Shown here piece after piece: positions 1 to 7,332 of a DNA stretch of 25,870 nt. Positions within the stretch are counted from its first letter, which is position 1, and each line of letters starts with the position of its first letter. Below the pieces are notes generated by a model. It saw only the letters and a list, made by a program, of their open reading frames with translations, was not told the DNA's origin and ran no database searches. A program made the position numbers and the translations under genes. This stretch comes from Bacillota bacterium (GTDB lineage: Bacteria > Bacillota > Clostridia > Lutisporales > Lutisporaceae): NCBI GenBank assembly GCA_023230985.1, contig JALNWH010000015.1:1-25870 (forward strand), given 5' to 3'.

Positions 1-655
1 GAATTCTTCTATGTTTTTTTATCTGTTGAATCCTTCTTTCAAGCCCGCTTATTCTTTCTCTAATTTTTCTTCTATCAACTTCGAGTTTTTGTTCTCCAGG
101 ACCACGAGTTCCAATTCCGGCACCTGATCTTGACATTTCAATACCGTGACCTGAAAGCCTGGGTAATAAGTATTTTAATTGCGCTAATTCAACTTGCAGT
201 TTTCCTTCTCTTGATGATGCTCTTTTCGCAAATATATCTAAAATTATCTGTGTTCTATCAATGGTTTTTATTTTGATTTCATTTTCAATATTTCTTACTT
301 GAGCTCCGGATAATTCATTATCAAAAATTATTAGATTGGCATTCTTATTTTGTACCTCTTCTTTTAATTCCTGCAGTTTGCCTTTTCCTATAAAATATGC
401 ACTATCAAATTTTGAAATGTTTTGTACCAATCTCCCGGCTTCTATGCCACCGGCGGTTTTTAGTAACTCGCTTAATTCATTTAAATCTTCTATACTATTA
501 GTACCAACTAATATTGCTCTTTCTTTATCATCTTCAATTAAAAATATATTATCTTTTTTATCGGATAAGCTACTGCTTGCCAAGCAGTGCTCATTAATAT
601 TTAAAAAACTGCGTTGTGCACAATCTTCATTTGTATGATCTTTATTACTTTTCAA
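1..655 (-). CDS. hflX: GTPase HflX, N-terminal part (gene cut by window edge)
   Basis: This is the N-terminal part of HflX, a ribosome-associated GTPase that splits or rescues stalled 70S ribosomes. Reading the minus strand gives the HflX N-domain (ERAILVG, then an AGRLVQN segment and a GKGKLQEL-like stretch). It is followed by the signature GAGIGTRGPGE and LEVDRRKIRERI, which precede the G domain. The frame is still open at base 1, so the whole GTPase domain lies outside the window. I place the start at a TTG (653-655) because AGGTG sits 6 nt upstream. A GTG three codons earlier (664) is the alternative. About 45 residues precede the conserved N-domain and are not recognisable. A sigma-A-type promoter lies just upstream (693-721), so the gene need not depend on yunB transcription. 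The family assignment is firm; only the start codon is uncertain. Confidence 0.93.
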   Translation of the reverse strand, partial: MKSNKDHTNEDCAQRSFLNINEHCLASSSLSDKKDNIFLIEDDKERAILVGTNSIEDLNELSELLKTAGGIEAGRLVQNISKFDSAYFIGKGKLQELKEEVQNKNANLIIFDNELSGAQVRNIENEIKIKTIDRTQIILDIFAKRASSREGKLQVELAQLKYLLPRLSGHGIEMSRSGAGIGTRGPGEQKLEVDRRKIRERISGLERRIQQIKKHRRI

Positions 656-692
656 TCTTTTCACCTAATTCTTACATTGTAGTTGTAACAAA

Positions 693-721
693 ATGTTATT
701 CGAAGATATGCAGATTGTCAA
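693..721 (-). promoter_or_regulatory. Sigma-A-type promoter for hflX
   Basis: On the minus strand, TTGACA (716-721) is followed after 17 nt by TAACAT (693-698). A perfect -35 box with ideal spacing lies about 40 nt before the hflX start. It sits in the short gap after the yunB stop codon. This is a prediction from sequence alone. Confidence 0.6.
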
Positions 722-734
722 GCAAATAACTTAT

Positions 735-1421
735 TTAATCTTTAAACGGATCTTTTGTAGGTACAACCTTTAAAAAATCATTATTATCCTTTGGAACATT
801 TATATAACTTTCAGGTACATCTCCGACTATAATGGTTTCTGAAACAGGTATATTAATTGCTACATCTACTTTATCCCCGGCAAATGGAACAATTATTTGA
901 ACTTTTGTACTAACATGCATATAGATTTTTAACCTTGTTTGATTAATCCCTGCTTCTATAAATTCTGTGGTAAAATTTACACCCACGGAACCGGCCGGTT
1001 GGATATTAATATTAATATACGGTCCTGCATCTGCAAAAATCTGACTCCCCACTATATTTCCAATTGATAGTTTTATATTCTTTCTTCTAATATTCTCAAG
1101 TTCTTTTTGTATATCTTTTGAAGTCTCTACAGCTAATCTGTTCATCTCCTTGGTATTGGCCTGCACTAATGTTACCTTCCCCTGATTGTCTGTTTTAATA
1201 ATAATTAAATCACTAAAAGAGTTTAATTCCACTTTTTTAATCACCGCATCATTAATTACTTCAGTTGCAAATAATCTAGCTTTTATTTCTGACATAGCCA
1301 TTAATTTTGGTTTAATATTTTTTTCAATATAAAAATAAAAAAATAAAATTAAAGCTATTAATATTATAATAAAAGCATATAACTTACTCTTTTTATTTTT
1401 GAAAACATGTCTTTTATTCAT
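735..1421 (-). CDS. yunB: Sporulation protein YunB
   Basis: The 228-aa product matches the YunB family, a membrane-anchored sporulation protein made in the mother cell under sigma-E in Bacillus subtilis; its biochemical role is unknown. Residues 1-14 are basic. One hydrophobic segment spans about 15-33 (FIIILIALILFFYFYI). The rest is a soluble domain with the family blocks NIVGSQIFADAGP, a GINQTRLKIY segment and a VDVAINIPVSETIIVGDVP-like stretch near the C-terminus. Length is usual for the family. The ATG start has GGAG 8 nt upstream. It is transcribed away from the penicillin-binding protein gene, and a possible sigma-E promoter lies in between. Confidence 0.9.
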   Translation of the reverse strand: MNKRHVFKNKKSKLYAFIIILIALILFFYFYIEKNIKPKLMAMSEIKARLFATEVINDAVIKKVELNSFSDLIIIKTDNQGKVTLVQANTKEMNRLAVETSKDIQKELENIRRKNIKLSIGNIVGSQIFADAGPYININIQPAGSVGVNFTTEFIEAGINQTRLKIYMHVSTKVQIIVPFAGDKVDVAINIPVSETIIVGDVPESYINVPKDNNDFLKVVPTKDPFKD

Positions 1422-1451
1422 ATTGCTATCTCCAATTTACTTCTTCAAATA

Positions 1452-1482
1452 ATTATATGTGAATAGTTCAAAATAATTATTA
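1452..1482 (-). promoter_or_regulatory. Possible sigma-E promoter for yunB
   Basis: On the minus strand, CATATAAT (1452-1459) matches the sigma-E -10 consensus CATACAnT at 7 of 8 positions. TAATAAT (1476-1482) resembles the -35 kmATATT, with a 16-nt spacer that is slightly long. The known sigma-E control of yunB makes the match credible. In such AT-rich DNA it remains tentative. Confidence 0.35.
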
Positions 1483-1525
1483 ATTCCTAGTATAAAATTC
1501 CTTAATTATGTGTTGGAACCCTTGT

Positions 1526-1554
1526 TTGCTATGGTATTTGCATTATGCTATAAT
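1526..1554 (+). promoter_or_regulatory. Sigma-A-type promoter for the penicillin-binding protein gene
   Basis: TTGCTA (1526-1531), a 17-nt spacer and TATAAT (1549-1554), preceded by TGC to form an extended -10. It lies 44 nt before the start codon. The gene's ribosome binding site AGGAGGT is at 1587-1593. Confidence 0.6.
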
Positions 1555-1597
1555 ATTCGTATTAATATTGATCTTTCCTTTTATTTAGGAGGTAAAT

Positions 1598-4048
1598 ATG
1601 GAAAATAAAAATGATAATCAAAGAAAGAAAATTAAAAAAAAGAAAAACACTAAGTCTCAAGTCTTTACGAGAGTATTAAAGGTAGTTATTATCGTTTTAT
1701 TATTAATAGTGATTATTGGAGCAAGTATTGGCCTTGGTACCGCATATGCTTGGATAAAAAATGCACCCCCATTGGATTATGATGAAATATTCGACCTAAA
1801 TCAAACTACGTATATTGTAGATAAACATGACAAGGTAATTGATAAGCTCCATGCTAATGAAAACAGAACAATGGTTACATTAGATGAGATACCAAATGAT
1901 TTACGTAATGCTTTTATTGCTATAGAAGATAAAAGGTTTTATAAGCATAACGGAATTGATGTCAAACGCATTATCGGGTCTGCTATAGAGGATTTTAAGC
2001 TAGGCAAATGGGCTCACGGCGGAAGTACGATAACGCAGCAGCTTATTAAAAATATTTATTTAACCCCAGAAAAGCGTTTCAAACGTAAAATAATAGAGGC
2101 CTATTACGCTATACAATTGGAACGTAAATTTACAAAAGAACAAATACTTGAAGCCTACTTAAATACAATTGGTTTAGGTGGAAATAATGTTGCAGGTGTT
2201 AAGGAAGCCGGGCTATATTATTTTGCAAAAGAAATAGAAGATTTGAGTTTGGCTGAATGTGCAGTAATTGCAGGAATTACTAAGTATCCTTCAACTTATA
2301 ATCCTTATTTAAACTATGAGAACTCTATGAAACGTAAAAACCTGATACTCTCAGAAATGCTGGATCAAAATATGATATCTGAAATGGAATATAATATTGC
2401 TGTAGATGAGGAAATTACACTTTCTAAAGTAGAAAAAGAAATAGAAACCACTTATTTTGCTGATATGGTAATTAAAGATGTTATACAGACTTTACAAGAT
2501 AAACTTGGATATACCAAAGAAGAGGCAAACAGAAAAGTATATAATGGAGGTTTAAAAATAGTATCTACTATAGATACAGATGTGCAAAGTATAATTGAGA
2601 GTTCTTTTGAAAACGAAAAATTATTCCCCCCCTCTAAAGAAGATGGAAATGGGATTTTACAACCGGAAGCAGCAATGGTGATAATAGATAATGAAACCGG
2701 GGAAATTAAAGCTGTAATGGGTGGCAGAAGCTCTAAGGTAAGAAGAGGATTAAATAGAGCTACACAATCGCTGCGCCAACCGGGTTCCTCTATCAAACCC
2801 TTAAGTGTATATACTCCTGCATTAGATAACGGTTATACTGCAGGTACTGTAATAGACGATGCACCAATTACTTTTGGCAATTACTCACCCAGAAACTACG
2901 ATAGAACTTTTACCGGCTTAGTTACCGTAAGAGAAGGAATACGACACTCTTTAAATGTAGTTGCGGTTAAAGTCTTACAGGATATAGGTATAGAACGTTC
3001 TATTGAATACTTGGAGAAATTCGGTATATCTACTTTGGAACTAGAAAATAAAAAAAGAAATGATAGAAACATACCTGCCCTCGCACTTGGCGGAATGACA
3101 AAAGGAGTAAAACCGGTAGAAATGGCTGCCGCTTTCAGTGTTTTTCCAAATAAAGGAGTTCACATTGCTCCTACCTCTTTTACAACAGTTTTTGACAGGC
3201 ATGGTAATGTTTTAATTGATAATAATCCTGAAAAAGTCAGGGTCATAAATGAACAAATTGCATATCTCATGGTGAATATGCTAAGGGATGTCGTCCAAAG
3301 CGGCACCGGCACAAATGCATCAATACCAAATGTTCCGGTAGCAGGAAAAACCGGAACAACAACTGAATACAAAGATGCATGGTTTATTGGGTTTACTCCC
3401 TATTATACTGCCGCTGTTTGGATGGGACATGATGATCCTAAGCCCATGTCTTTTGTTGGAGGCTCTTACCCTGCAAGACTCTGGAAATCAATAATGCAAG
3501 AAATACACAAAGGCCTTCCTAGCAAAAACTTCCAACAACCCGGAGGCTTAGTTTCAGCAACTATATGCACAAAATCAGGCAAAAGACCTTCCGAATTATG
3601 TGAACTTGACCCAAGAGGACCAACTATTAAATCCGAAATTTTTATAAAAGGTACCGAACCGGGTATAGATGATATCTGTGACATTCATGTAATGGCAGAT
3701 ATATGCACAGAATCAGGATTATTAGCATCACCTAATTGTCCGCCTTCTTTAATCGAATCACAAATATTTACACAAAGGTTAGAACCATTAGACAGAACAA
3801 AAGCACTACCAAATGATAGTAAATATGAGATACCATATGAGATATGTGAAATAGATCATGAAGAAATTGATGAGTCTGATATTAATGATGGTGACAATGA
3901 TGATGAGGAGGAAGTCTACCCTAATAACAATAATAATGATAATAAAAACAATGAAAATAATAAAGATGACACGAATAAAGGCAATTCAAAGGACCCCGAT
4001 AATACAAATAATGATATCAATAGCATTGAAAAAGATAATAGCACGTAA
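1598..4048 (+). CDS. Class A penicillin-binding protein (PBP1A family)
   Basis: Bifunctional peptidoglycan synthase: glycosyltransferase family 51 polymerises lipid II, and the penicillin-binding domain cross-links peptides outside the membrane. A lysine-rich cytoplasmic tail is followed by one transmembrane helix (about 27-52). The GT51 domain spans roughly 75-250, with E110 in AIEDKRFYKH and then GGSTITQQL. The transpeptidase domain carries all three motifs: S397-S-I-K400, S451-L-N453 and K584-T-G586. After it come two imperfect copies of an ICx2SGx6-7C module (near 649 and 703). The last ~60 residues are low-complexity, rich in Asp, Glu and Asn. The ATG has AGGAGGT 4 nt upstream. At 816 aa the protein is of usual size for clostridial PBP1A. 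The gene stands alone, with its own promoter and terminator. Confidence 0.95.
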   Translation: MENKNDNQRKKIKKKKNTKSQVFTRVLKVVIIVLLLIVIIGASIGLGTAYAWIKNAPPLDYDEIFDLNQTTYIVDKHDKVIDKLHANENRTMVTLDEIPNDLRNAFIAIEDKRFYKHNGIDVKRIIGSAIEDFKLGKWAHGGSTITQQLIKNIYLTPEKRFKRKIIEAYYAIQLERKFTKEQILEAYLNTIGLGGNNVAGVKEAGLYYFAKEIEDLSLAECAVIAGITKYPSTYNPYLNYENSMKRKNLILSEMLDQNMISEMEYNIAVDEEITLSKVEKEIETTYFADMVIKDVIQTLQDKLGYTKEEANRKVYNGGLKIVSTIDTDVQSIIESSFENEKLFPPSKEDGNGILQPEAAMVIIDNETGEIKAVMGGRSSKVRRGLNRATQSLRQPGSSIKPLSVYTPALDNGYTAGTVIDDAPITFGNYSPRNYDRTFTGLVTVREGIRHSLNVVAVKVLQDIGIERSIEYLEKFGISTLELENKKRNDRNIPALALGGMTKGVKPVEMAAAFSVFPNKGVHIAPTSFTTVFDRHGNVLIDNNPEKVRVINEQIAYLMVNMLRDVVQSGTGTNASIPNVPVAGKTGTTTEYKDAWFIGFTPYYTAAVWMGHDDPKPMSFVGGSYPARLWKSIMQEIHKGLPSKNFQQPGGLVSATICTKSGKRPSELCELDPRGPTIKSEIFIKGTEPGIDDICDIHVMADICTESGLLASPNCPPSLIESQIFTQRLEPLDRTKALPNDSKYEIPYEICEIDHEEIDESDINDGDNDDEEEVYPNNNNNDNKNNENNKDDTNKGNSKDPDNTNNDINSIEKDNST

Positions 4049-4060
4049 ATGGATAGTAAT

Positions 4061-4095
4061 TTTAAAGAGGTGGCGGACATCGCCACCTCTTTAAA
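4061..4095. terminator. Bidirectional hairpin terminator
   Basis: A perfect 15-bp inverted repeat (4061-4075 and 4081-4095) with a 5-nt loop; the core is AAAGAGGTGGCG. The arms begin with TTTAAA, so each strand ends in a T-rich stretch. It sits between the convergent ends of the penicillin-binding protein gene and the sigF-side membrane protein gene, and can serve both. Confidence 0.85.
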
Positions 4096-4109
4096 TATAT
4101 GCTGAAAAA

Positions 4110-4403
4110 TCAATCATATTTTCTCATTATATTTTCAGTTATTTTTTTTTCTATGTCTGACCGTATTTCATTTTCATTCTCTTGTTCCATATTTATATGA
4201 TTTTTTCTTTTTTTATAATAATTTGTATTCTCCATATTTTCAACATCCTTATAGAATAATAGGCTATCATTAATATGCTTATTCCTAACAAGCTTGGCTC
4301 GTTTAGGAATATTATGAGGGGAACTATGTCTAAGGAAAAACCATGAAAAACATACCACTGCAATTATTAATATCATTATAATTACATAATTGTGATTTTT
4401 CAT
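4110..4403 (-). CDS. Hypothetical single-pass membrane protein downstream of sigF
   Basis: I do not recognise this 97-aa protein. Residues 1-4 are MKNH. A hydrophobic segment follows (about 5-24: YVIIMILIIAVVCFSWFFL), then a basic stretch (RHSSPHNIPKRAKLVR) and a polar, highly charged C-terminal half rich in Asn, Glu and Lys. This suggests an N-terminal membrane anchor with a short soluble tail. I chose the ATG at 4403 because GAGG lies 6 nt upstream; a TTG at 4415 is in frame but has no ribosome binding site. It follows sigF on the same strand after a 70-nt gap and ends at the shared terminator. It could therefore be the last gene of the spoIIA transcript or a forespore gene, but this is only positional inference. 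Confidence 0.6.
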   Translation of the reverse strand: MKNHNYVIIMILIIAVVCFSWFFLRHSSPHNIPKRAKLVRNKHINDSLLFYKDVENMENTNYYKKRKNHINMEQENENEIRSDIEKKITENIMRKYD

Positions 4404-4421
4404 AAGCCACCTCAAACATCT

Positions 4422-4441
4422 TATTATTCTATATTATTCTA
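4422..4441. repeat. 10-bp perfect tandem duplication
   Basis: TATTATTCTA occurs twice back to back (4422-4431, 4432-4441), about 20 nt before the start codon of the small membrane protein and downstream of sigF. On the coding strand it reads TAGAATAATA twice. It may be simple replication slippage in AT-rich DNA. Confidence 0.7.
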
Positions 4442-4473
4442 CGTTATCAAAAAATAATTCATGATTTAAAAAT

Positions 4474-5220
4474 TTAAGAATCGGGGTCTATCATCTCCTT
4501 TAATTTGCCCAAAATCTTTTTTTCCGATCTTGAAACTTGCACCTGTGAAATTCCCAATATTTCAGCAACTTGGCATTGGGTTAATTCTTTGAAATATCTT
4601 AAAATAATAATTTGTCTTTCCCTATGTTCTAAAGAAGATAGTGTTTCTTTTAAAATTATTCGATTTATTACATCAAACTCTTGAGATTTTTCATTTTGCA
4701 CTTTATCAATAAGCTCAATTGGAGATCCTTCGTCTTGATTAATAGGTTCATGCAGCGAGTATACTAAATTTTGAGAATTCAATGCGATAACCAAGTCTTC
4801 TTTCGTTATTTCCAGCTCTGCAGCCAGTTCAGAAAGTGTAGGTTCTCTGCCATTATCTTTTTCTAAAGCTTCTCTATACATATATGCTTTTGCAGCTATT
4901 TCCTTCAAATTCCTGCTTACTTTTATCATCCCATCATCACGCAAAAATCTTTTTATTTCTCCAATTATCATAGGTATAGCATATGTAGAAAATTTAACAT
5001 TATAACTATTGTCAAATTTTTTTATTGCTTTTAATAACCCTATGCTTCCAATTTGAAGCAGGTCTTCATATTCATATCCCCTATTTTGAAATCTTCTGAT
5101 AACACTTCTCACCAATCCAAGGTTTTGAATAATTAGATAACTCTCCGATTCTTTATCACCATTCTGCGCTTTTTTAATTATCTCATAAACCTCTTTTTGT
5201 GATAATTCTAACCATTCCAT
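4474..5220 (-). CDS. sigF: RNA polymerase sporulation sigma factor SigF
   Basis: Sigma-F directs early forespore transcription and is held inactive by SpoIIAB until septation. The 248-aa protein has the sigma-70 family layout: region 2 with DLLQIGSIGLLKAIKKFD and FSTYAIPMIIGEIKRFLRDD, region 3 around EPTLSELAAELEI, and region 4 with an HTH (QCQVAEILGISQVQVSRSEK). GEIKRFLRD is characteristic of SigF/SigG/SigB. The position as third gene after spoIIAA and spoIIAB identifies it as SigF rather than SigG. The ATG has AGGAG 7 nt upstream. It starts 14 nt after the spoIIAB stop, consistent with one operon. Confidence 0.96.
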   Translation of the reverse strand: MEWLELSQKEVYEIIKKAQNGDKESESYLIIQNLGLVRSVIRRFQNRGYEYEDLLQIGSIGLLKAIKKFDNSYNVKFSTYAIPMIIGEIKRFLRDDGMIKVSRNLKEIAAKAYMYREALEKDNGREPTLSELAAELEITKEDLVIALNSQNLVYSLHEPINQDEGSPIELIDKVQNEKSQEFDVINRIILKETLSSLEHRERQIIILRYFKELTQCQVAEILGISQVQVSRSEKKILGKLKEMIDPDS

Positions 5221-5234
5221 ATAATTGCTCCTAG

Positions 5235-5660
5235 CTAATTACTAATAAACTTTTTCATTATTATCTTAGTACCGTTATTTTTATTAGATAATACTTCTAT
5301 TTTATCCATAAATGTTTCCATAACTGTAAAACCCATACCTGATCTTTCTAATTCAGGTTTACTTGTATATAGAGGCTGTCTTGCCAATTCGATATCTTCG
5401 ATACCTTTTCCATCGTCTGAGACTTGGACTTCCACCAATCTTCCAATTAACCTGCAAATTATAACTATATAACCCTCTTTATATTCATAGCCATGTATTA
5501 TTGAATTTGTAACAGCTTCAGATACAGAAGTCTTTATTTCCGATATTTCTTCAATAGTGGGATCGAGTTGAGCTACAAATGCAGCCACTACTGAACGGGC
5601 AAAGCTCTCATTCTCTGATTTGCTTAAAAATTCAAGTTTCATTTCGTTATCAATTTTCAT
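5235..5660 (-). CDS. spoIIAB: Anti-sigma F factor / serine kinase SpoIIAB
   Basis: SpoIIAB binds and inhibits sigma-F, and phosphorylates the anti-anti-sigma factor SpoIIAA using ATP. The 141-aa protein is a GHKL-type ATPase: the N-box is EAVTNSIIHGYE (about 48-59), the G1 box is SDDGKGIED, and the G2 box is ERSGMGFTVMETFMD. Length is that of the family (about 140-146 aa). The gene lies between spoIIAA and sigF with gaps of 15 and 14 nt. GGGAG precedes the ATG. No key residue appears missing. Confidence 0.96.
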   Translation of the reverse strand: MKIDNEMKLEFLSKSENESFARSVVAAFVAQLDPTIEEISEIKTSVSEAVTNSIIHGYEYKEGYIVIICRLIGRLVEVQVSDDGKGIEDIELARQPLYTSKPELERSGMGFTVMETFMDKIEVLSNKNNGTKIIMKKFISN

Positions 5661-5675
5661 TTTTACTTCACTCCC

Positions 5676-6011
5676 TTATAATCTTTCTATTGCAATCTCA
5701 TTTGTTTTATAACTTGGTATAATCTTCTTTAAGCCGCATACATCATAAATTCTCTTAATTTGAGGATTTAAATTAGCAATCGCTAACTTCCCGCCTTTTG
5801 AAGTTATTTGTTTATAGCGCCCAATCATTACACCTATTCCTGAGCTATCCATGAAATTTAAATTTCCCACATCTATAATTATTTTTTTAAAGTTTTTATC
5901 AGCAATCTCAGCATCTATCTTCTCTCTTATATAATCACTACTGTGATGGTCTAATTCTCCAAATAATTTTATAATTAATGCCTCATTTGCTATTTCAAAT
6001 GTTATTTGCAT
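5676..6011 (-). CDS. spoIIAA: Anti-sigma F factor antagonist SpoIIAA
   Basis: STAS-domain protein that, when dephosphorylated by SpoIIE, binds SpoIIAB and frees sigma-F in the forespore. At 111 aa it is slightly shorter than the Bacillus protein. The phosphorylation motif is MDSSGIGVMIGRYK, and by comparison with B. subtilis the modified residue is Ser57. First gene of the spoIIA operon, with a near-consensus sigma-H promoter at 6043-6071 and GAGGAG before the ATG. The spoIIAA-spoIIAB-sigF order is the standard one. Confidence 0.95.
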   Translation of the reverse strand: MQITFEIANEALIIKLFGELDHHSSDYIREKIDAEIADKNFKKIIIDVGNLNFMDSSGIGVMIGRYKQITSKGGKLAIANLNPQIKRIYDVCGLKKIIPSYKTNEIAIERL

Positions 6012-6042
6012 ACCCCCACACTCCTCTATTTCATTTTATATA

Positions 6043-6071
6043 CTATTCTTTATTAAAATATTTTTTCCTTC
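6043..6071 (-). promoter_or_regulatory. Sigma-H promoter of the spoIIA operon
   Basis: On the minus strand, GAAGGAAAA (6063-6071) matches the sigma-H -35 consensus RnAGGAwWW at every position. After 11 nt comes AAAGAATAG (6043-6051), which fits RnnGAATww except for the last base. It lies about 32 nt before spoIIAA. The spoIIA operon is sigma-H dependent in B. subtilis, so the match is expected. No clear Spo0A box was found upstream. Confidence 0.75.
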
Positions 6072-6106
6072 AAAGAAAAATGTAACATTTTGTTGGCTAT
6101 AACTCT

Positions 6107-6135
6107 TTGCATAAATCTGTATAAAATTTTATATA
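6107..6135 (+). promoter_or_regulatory. Possible promoter for the glycosyltransferase gene
   Basis: TTGCAT (6107-6112), a 17-nt spacer, then TATATA (6130-6135). It faces right, 82 nt before the start codon and divergent from spoIIA. The -10 is imperfect and the region very AT-rich, so it is tentative. Confidence 0.35.
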
Positions 6136-6216
6136 TTAAACAAAACTAAATGAGCATAAATTTTTAGTATTTTAAATGATGTTGTCAGCAACTAATGGTT
6201 GCCAGGAGTGAAATGC

Positions 6217-7332
6217 ATGAATATCTTAATATTTTATGTGTCTATAGGAGATGGGCATAATCAAGTAGCTCATACATTAAAAAATAGTTTTATAACAGAT
6301 AATTCAAATAATATAGTTAAAGTTATAAATATTCTCAATCTAATAAATCCTATATTAGATAAATTTATATTAGATAGTTATTTAAAGATACTTAAATTTT
6401 ATCCTAAAGCCTGGGGGAAAATCTATAATAAAACAAATAAATTACATCCTATAGTAGATATAAATGATATTACAAACAAAATTATTTCCAGTAAGTTGAA
6501 AAAGTTTATTTTAGATTTCCATCCTGATGTTATTCTTTGCACTCACAGCTTTTCGTCATCAATTATTGCCGGTTTAAAAGAAAAAAAAGCTATTAATAAT
6601 CCATTAATAACTTTAATTACAGATTACAATATCCATTCATCGTATATTAATGATTACACGGATTATTATGTTATTGCTCATGAAAACTTAATCCCATGCA
6701 TAGAATTATATGATGTAAAAAGAAGTCAAATCCTCCCTTTTGGAATTCCCATAAAGCCTGATTTTTCAATTAAACTAAATAAGAAAGATATCTTGAATAG
6801 ACTTTCCATTAAAGATAAAACTACAATTTTAGTTATGGGCGGAGGTTTAGGTTTAGGTTCAATCTTTAGAATTGTAAATAAACTTGATAATAGTTATAAA
6901 AGCATTCAAATTTTAGTAATTACCGGCCATAATTATGCTTTGAATATGAAGCTTAAAAGTATTAAATCAATAAATGAATTAAAGATATTTGGCTTTATCC
7001 CAAATGTTCATGAATTAATGGAAGTTTCCGATTGCATTATAACTAAACCCGGTGGTGTAACTTGTGCAGAAATATTTTCAAAAGATAAACCGCTCATAAT
7101 TTATTCACCTTTCCCGGGTCAAGAATCGGATAATACTAATTATTTATTAAACTATGGAGTCGCAGTTATTGCTCATAATACTGATGCAATACCTTATTTA
7201 ATAAATATGGTTTTAAGCTTAGATATTAAGAAAGGAAGTATTAAGAAATTTTCAACATATCTTTATAAACCTAATGCTGCGACTGACTTGGTGAGATTTA
7301 CAACAAAAACATATTCACAGATCCAACGTTAA
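6217..7332 (+). CDS. MGDG synthase / MurG-like glycosyltransferase (GT28 type)
   Basis: A 371-aa two-domain GT-B glycosyltransferase of the monogalactosyldiacylglycerol-synthase type, which includes the UgtP-like lipid glycosyltransferases. The N-terminus (YVSIGDGHNQVA, residues 7-18) is the acceptor-side glycine-rich loop typical of MGDG_synth domains. The C-terminal half has VMGGGLGLGS and the UDP-sugar binding segment KPGGVTCAE starting at K277. The likely reaction is transfer of a sugar from a UDP donor to a membrane lipid, or to another envelope acceptor; the exact substrate cannot be read from sequence. The ATG at 6217 is chosen because AGGAG lies 8 nt upstream; a TTG at 6199 has no such site. 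The gene is divergent from spoIIA and overlaps the end of tmk by 4 nt. There is no hairpin between the two convergent genes. Confidence 0.85.
   Translation: MNILIFYVSIGDGHNQVAHTLKNSFITDNSNNIVKVINILNLINPILDKFILDSYLKILKFYPKAWGKIYNKTNKLHPIVDINDITNKIISSKLKKFILDFHPDVILCTHSFSSSIIAGLKEKKAINNPLITLITDYNIHSSYINDYTDYYVIAHENLIPCIELYDVKRSQILPFGIPIKPDFSIKLNKKDILNRLSIKDKTTILVMGGGLGLGSIFRIVNKLDNSYKSIQILVITGHNYALNMKLKSIKSINELKIFGFIPNVHELMEVSDCIITKPGGVTCAEIFSKDKPLIIYSPFPGQESDNTNYLLNYGVAVIAHNTDAIPYLINMVLSLDIKKGSIKKFSTYLYKPNAATDLVRFTTKTYSQIQR

Noticed and set aside
3858..4113. Open frames on both strands over the end of the penicillin-binding protein gene
   Set aside because: They arise from the low-complexity GAT/AAT codons of the acidic tail; compositions are biased and no ribosome binding site is present.
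683..6094. The 12-mer TAACATTTTGTT occurs in the hflX promoter region (minus strand) and upstream of spoIIA (plus strand), suggesting a shared operator
   Set aside because: Only two copies, different flanks and very AT-rich sequence; chance is a sufficient explanation.
6181..6202. Short inverted repeat GCAAC-TAATG-GTTGC just before the glycosyltransferase ribosome binding site
   Set aside because: A 5-bp stem is too short to support a regulatory call; TTGTCAGC nearby does not match a Spo0A box.
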